DNA of 64,000 bases from Pseudomonadota bacterium (GTDB lineage: Bacteria; Pseudomonadota; Gammaproteobacteria; Steroidobacterales; Steroidobacteraceae), in the NCBI GenBank assembly GCA_021851405.1, contig JAJZDW010000015.1:1-64000 (forward strand). Reading direction: 5' to 3'. The translations under genes were made by a program, and so were the position numbers. Of this stretch, positions 62,622-64,000 are shown one piece after another (position 1 is the first letter of the stretch; each line of letters opens with the position of its first letter). The notes under the pieces are model-generated. The model worked only from the letters and a program-made list of their open reading frames with translations, made no database searches and was not told the origin of the DNA.

Positions 62622-63932
62622 ATGAATTACGCAGCGATACGCATACTGATCGTCGATCGCGATGCGAAATATCGCGAGTGGGTACGGCTGCACCTCTCGA
62701 TTCTGTATCCGCGGGCGAGCATTGGAACTCTCGAGCTGGCCGACGGCGACACGCTGAGGGCGCGCTCGAGCGGCTTGGACTGCGAGGTGCTGGTGCTGGC
62801 GTCCAACTTCGGCACCAGCGGCGAGGAGAACGAGCCGCCGGCACTCGCCGAGATACGCGCGCTGCGCGAAAGCGATACCGTCCCAGTACTGCTGGTGCTC
62901 GCCGAGCAGGGCGATGAGCTGCGTGCCGTGCAGGCCCTGCGGGCGGGCGCCACCGATTACTTGCCGAAGCGGCTGGTGACACCGGCTCGACTGAAGGCCG
63001 CACTCGACCCCGCACTGCAGACACTGCAAACGCCCGCAGCGACGCCTGAGACGGTCGCGGACGATGCGCCCGCAATGCCACCGCGTCCGGGACGCGCCAC
63101 GCCGATCGTGACGGGCCACCCGGCGATCCGCGGCTACGACATCACCCGCAAGCTGAGCGAATCCGAAAAAGCCGTGGTGTACCTCGCCGAGAGCGCCGCA
63201 CACGGTGCCGAGGTCGCGCTCAAGGTCAGCAAGATCCCCTGCGATGAGCGCGGCGCAGAAGCCCTCGCACGCGAGTACCAGGCGATCGTTGCGGTGCATG
63301 ACCCGGGCGTCGTGCGCATCTTCGATCACGGCATCGAGGACGGCTACGAGTACCTCGCCATGGAGTATTTCCCGCGCGGGGACCTGAAGGCACGCATGCA
63401 CGTGGGCGTGACGGAATCGGAGGCGCTGCGCTTCCTGGAGCGAATCGCGACAGCGCTCGCCGTGGTGCACCGTGCCGGCATGCTGCATCGCGACCTGAAG
63501 CCCCCCAACGTGATGCTGCGCGACAACGACCACATCGTGCTGATCGATTTCGGTCTCGCTCGCCAGCTCGATGGCAGCCATCACAGCACCTACACCGGGG
63601 TACTGCGCGGCTCGCCGTACTACATGAGCCCGGAGCAGGCGCTCGGTGAGAAGCTCGATCCCCGCTCCGATCTGTACAGCCTCGGGGTCATCTTTCACGA
63701 GATGCTGACCGGCCGCAAACCGTTCGTGGGCAACAGCGCGATGGAGGTGCTGCAGCAGCACGTCAACGCGGCCCCGCCGCGCCTGCCGAGCTCACTCGGC
63801 GGCTACGCACCGCTGCTCGAGCACCTGCTGGCGAAGCGGCGCGAGGAGCGCTTCGCGAGCGCCGAGGAACTGATTACCGCCTGCGCAGCGCTGCGCAGCG
63901 GATCGCGCCGGCAGACTCAGTCGGCCGCCTGA
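62622..63932 (+). CDS. Pseudo-receiver/Ser-Thr protein kinase fusion
   Basis: A 436-residue cytoplasmic protein. Residues about 6-130 have a receiver fold (ILIVDRDAKYREWVRL, RAGATDYLPKRL with Lys116) but the phospho-acceptor aspartate is missing: the third strand reads EVLVLASNFG, with Ala60 at the site. Residues about 170-420 are a Hanks-type kinase with Lys201 (VALKVSK), HRDLKPPN (289-296), DFG (309-311) and GSPYYMSPEQ. The glycine-rich loop is lost (KLSESEKAVVYLAE), so ATP binding may differ. Catalytic residues are intact. It is the last gene in the window, 116 bases after gspB; no phosphatase is nearby. Confidence 0.9.
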   Translation: MNYAAIRILIVDRDAKYREWVRLHLSILYPRASIGTLELADGDTLRARSSGLDCEVLVLASNFGTSGEENEPPALAEIRALRESDTVPVLLVLAEQGDELRAVQALRAGATDYLPKRLVTPARLKAALDPALQTLQTPAATPETVADDAPAMPPRPGRATPIVTGHPAIRGYDITRKLSESEKAVVYLAESAAHGAEVALKVSKIPCDERGAEALAREYQAIVAVHDPGVVRIFDHGIEDGYEYLAMEYFPRGDLKARMHVGVTESEALRFLERIATALAVVHRAGMLHRDLKPPNVMLRDNDHIVLIDFGLARQLDGSHHSTYTGVLRGSPYYMSPEQALGEKLDPRSDLYSLGVIFHEMLTGRKPFVGNSAMEVLQQHVNAAPPRLPSSLGGYAPLLEHLLAKRREERFASAEELITACAALRSGSRRQTQSAA

Positions 63933-63941
63933 GGCCACCGT

Positions 63942-63958
63942 GCGCCGCCGTGCGGCGC
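63942..63958 (+). terminator. Hairpin after the kinase gene
   Basis: GCGCCGC (63942-63948) pairs perfectly with GCGGCGC (63952-63958) around CGT, 9 bases after the stop codon. No clear T-run follows. The remaining 42 bases to the window end show no gene. Confidence 0.45.
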
Positions 63959-64000
63959 CTTGACACACCCCGGCGCGGGGCGTGCAATCCCTCCTGGGGA

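Overview
The window is a dense, GC-rich (high GC3) stretch of chromosomal housekeeping DNA from a gammaproteobacterium. The closest gene-order match I can name is the Xanthomonadales/Nevskiales/Steroidobacterales side of the class. Reasons are the def-fmt-rsmB-DUF4390-ntrY-ntrX run, smg next to topA, a proteobacterial gshA, a three-part PntAA/AB/B transhydrogenase, FadE and FadI-like fatty acid oxidation enzymes, and a type II secretion gspA-gspB pair. I see no phage, transposon, CRISPR array, tRNA or rRNA. Genus-level placement is inference.

Layout. 1-9057: envelope and thiol genes. These are the start of an unidentified gene at the left edge, a GT4 glycosyltransferase overlapped by a PAP2 phosphatase, a divergent ydbH-like gene with a lipoprotein that joins YnbE-like and YdbL-like parts, the yadGH ABC exporter, gshA and a DUF1499 membrane protein. 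9151-19152: small metabolic units (mtnP, DUF2064, a GST preceded by a near-perfect SOS-box-like palindrome, a cNMP-binding patatin, a thiolase, a dienelactone hydrolase, hemH, cytochrome b561, yceI, ybjQ). 19169-28143: acsA with a long basic C-terminal tail, a stand-alone 5'-3' exonuclease, an HNH protein, pntAA-pntAB-pntB, and a tightly overlapped ECF sigma/DUF3619/lipoprotein/DUF3106 operon. 28233-43156: priA-argS-SPOR, then the inverted def-to-ntrX operon, a LysM lipoprotein, aroE and rlmJ. 43291-53556: a probable dprA C-terminal remnant, smg, topA, gor, prlC, an HD hydrolase, and a PAS-GGDEF-EAL protein with its own good sigma70 promoter. 53576-64000: dps, mdh, then a compact fadE-DUF3667-dinB-gspA-gspB run and a pseudo-receiver/Ser-Thr kinase fusion.

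How it fits together. Most genes are core metabolism, translation, replication and envelope functions in short operons with 1-26 nt overlaps or very short gaps, which suggests translational coupling. Glutathione functions recur (gshA, GST, gor). Convergent pairs are often only 4-20 nt apart, and some share GC-rich hairpins likely to act as bidirectional terminators.

No obviously new mobile or defence system is present. The observations most worth a second look are the SOS-box-like operator before the GST, the histone-H1-like tail on acetyl-CoA synthetase, the NtrX protein that has lost its ATPase lysine and sigma54 contact loop, the YnbE-YdbL fusion, the DUF3106 protein built from 18-residue LxPxQR repeats, the dprA remnant, and the pseudo-receiver kinase beside gspAB.
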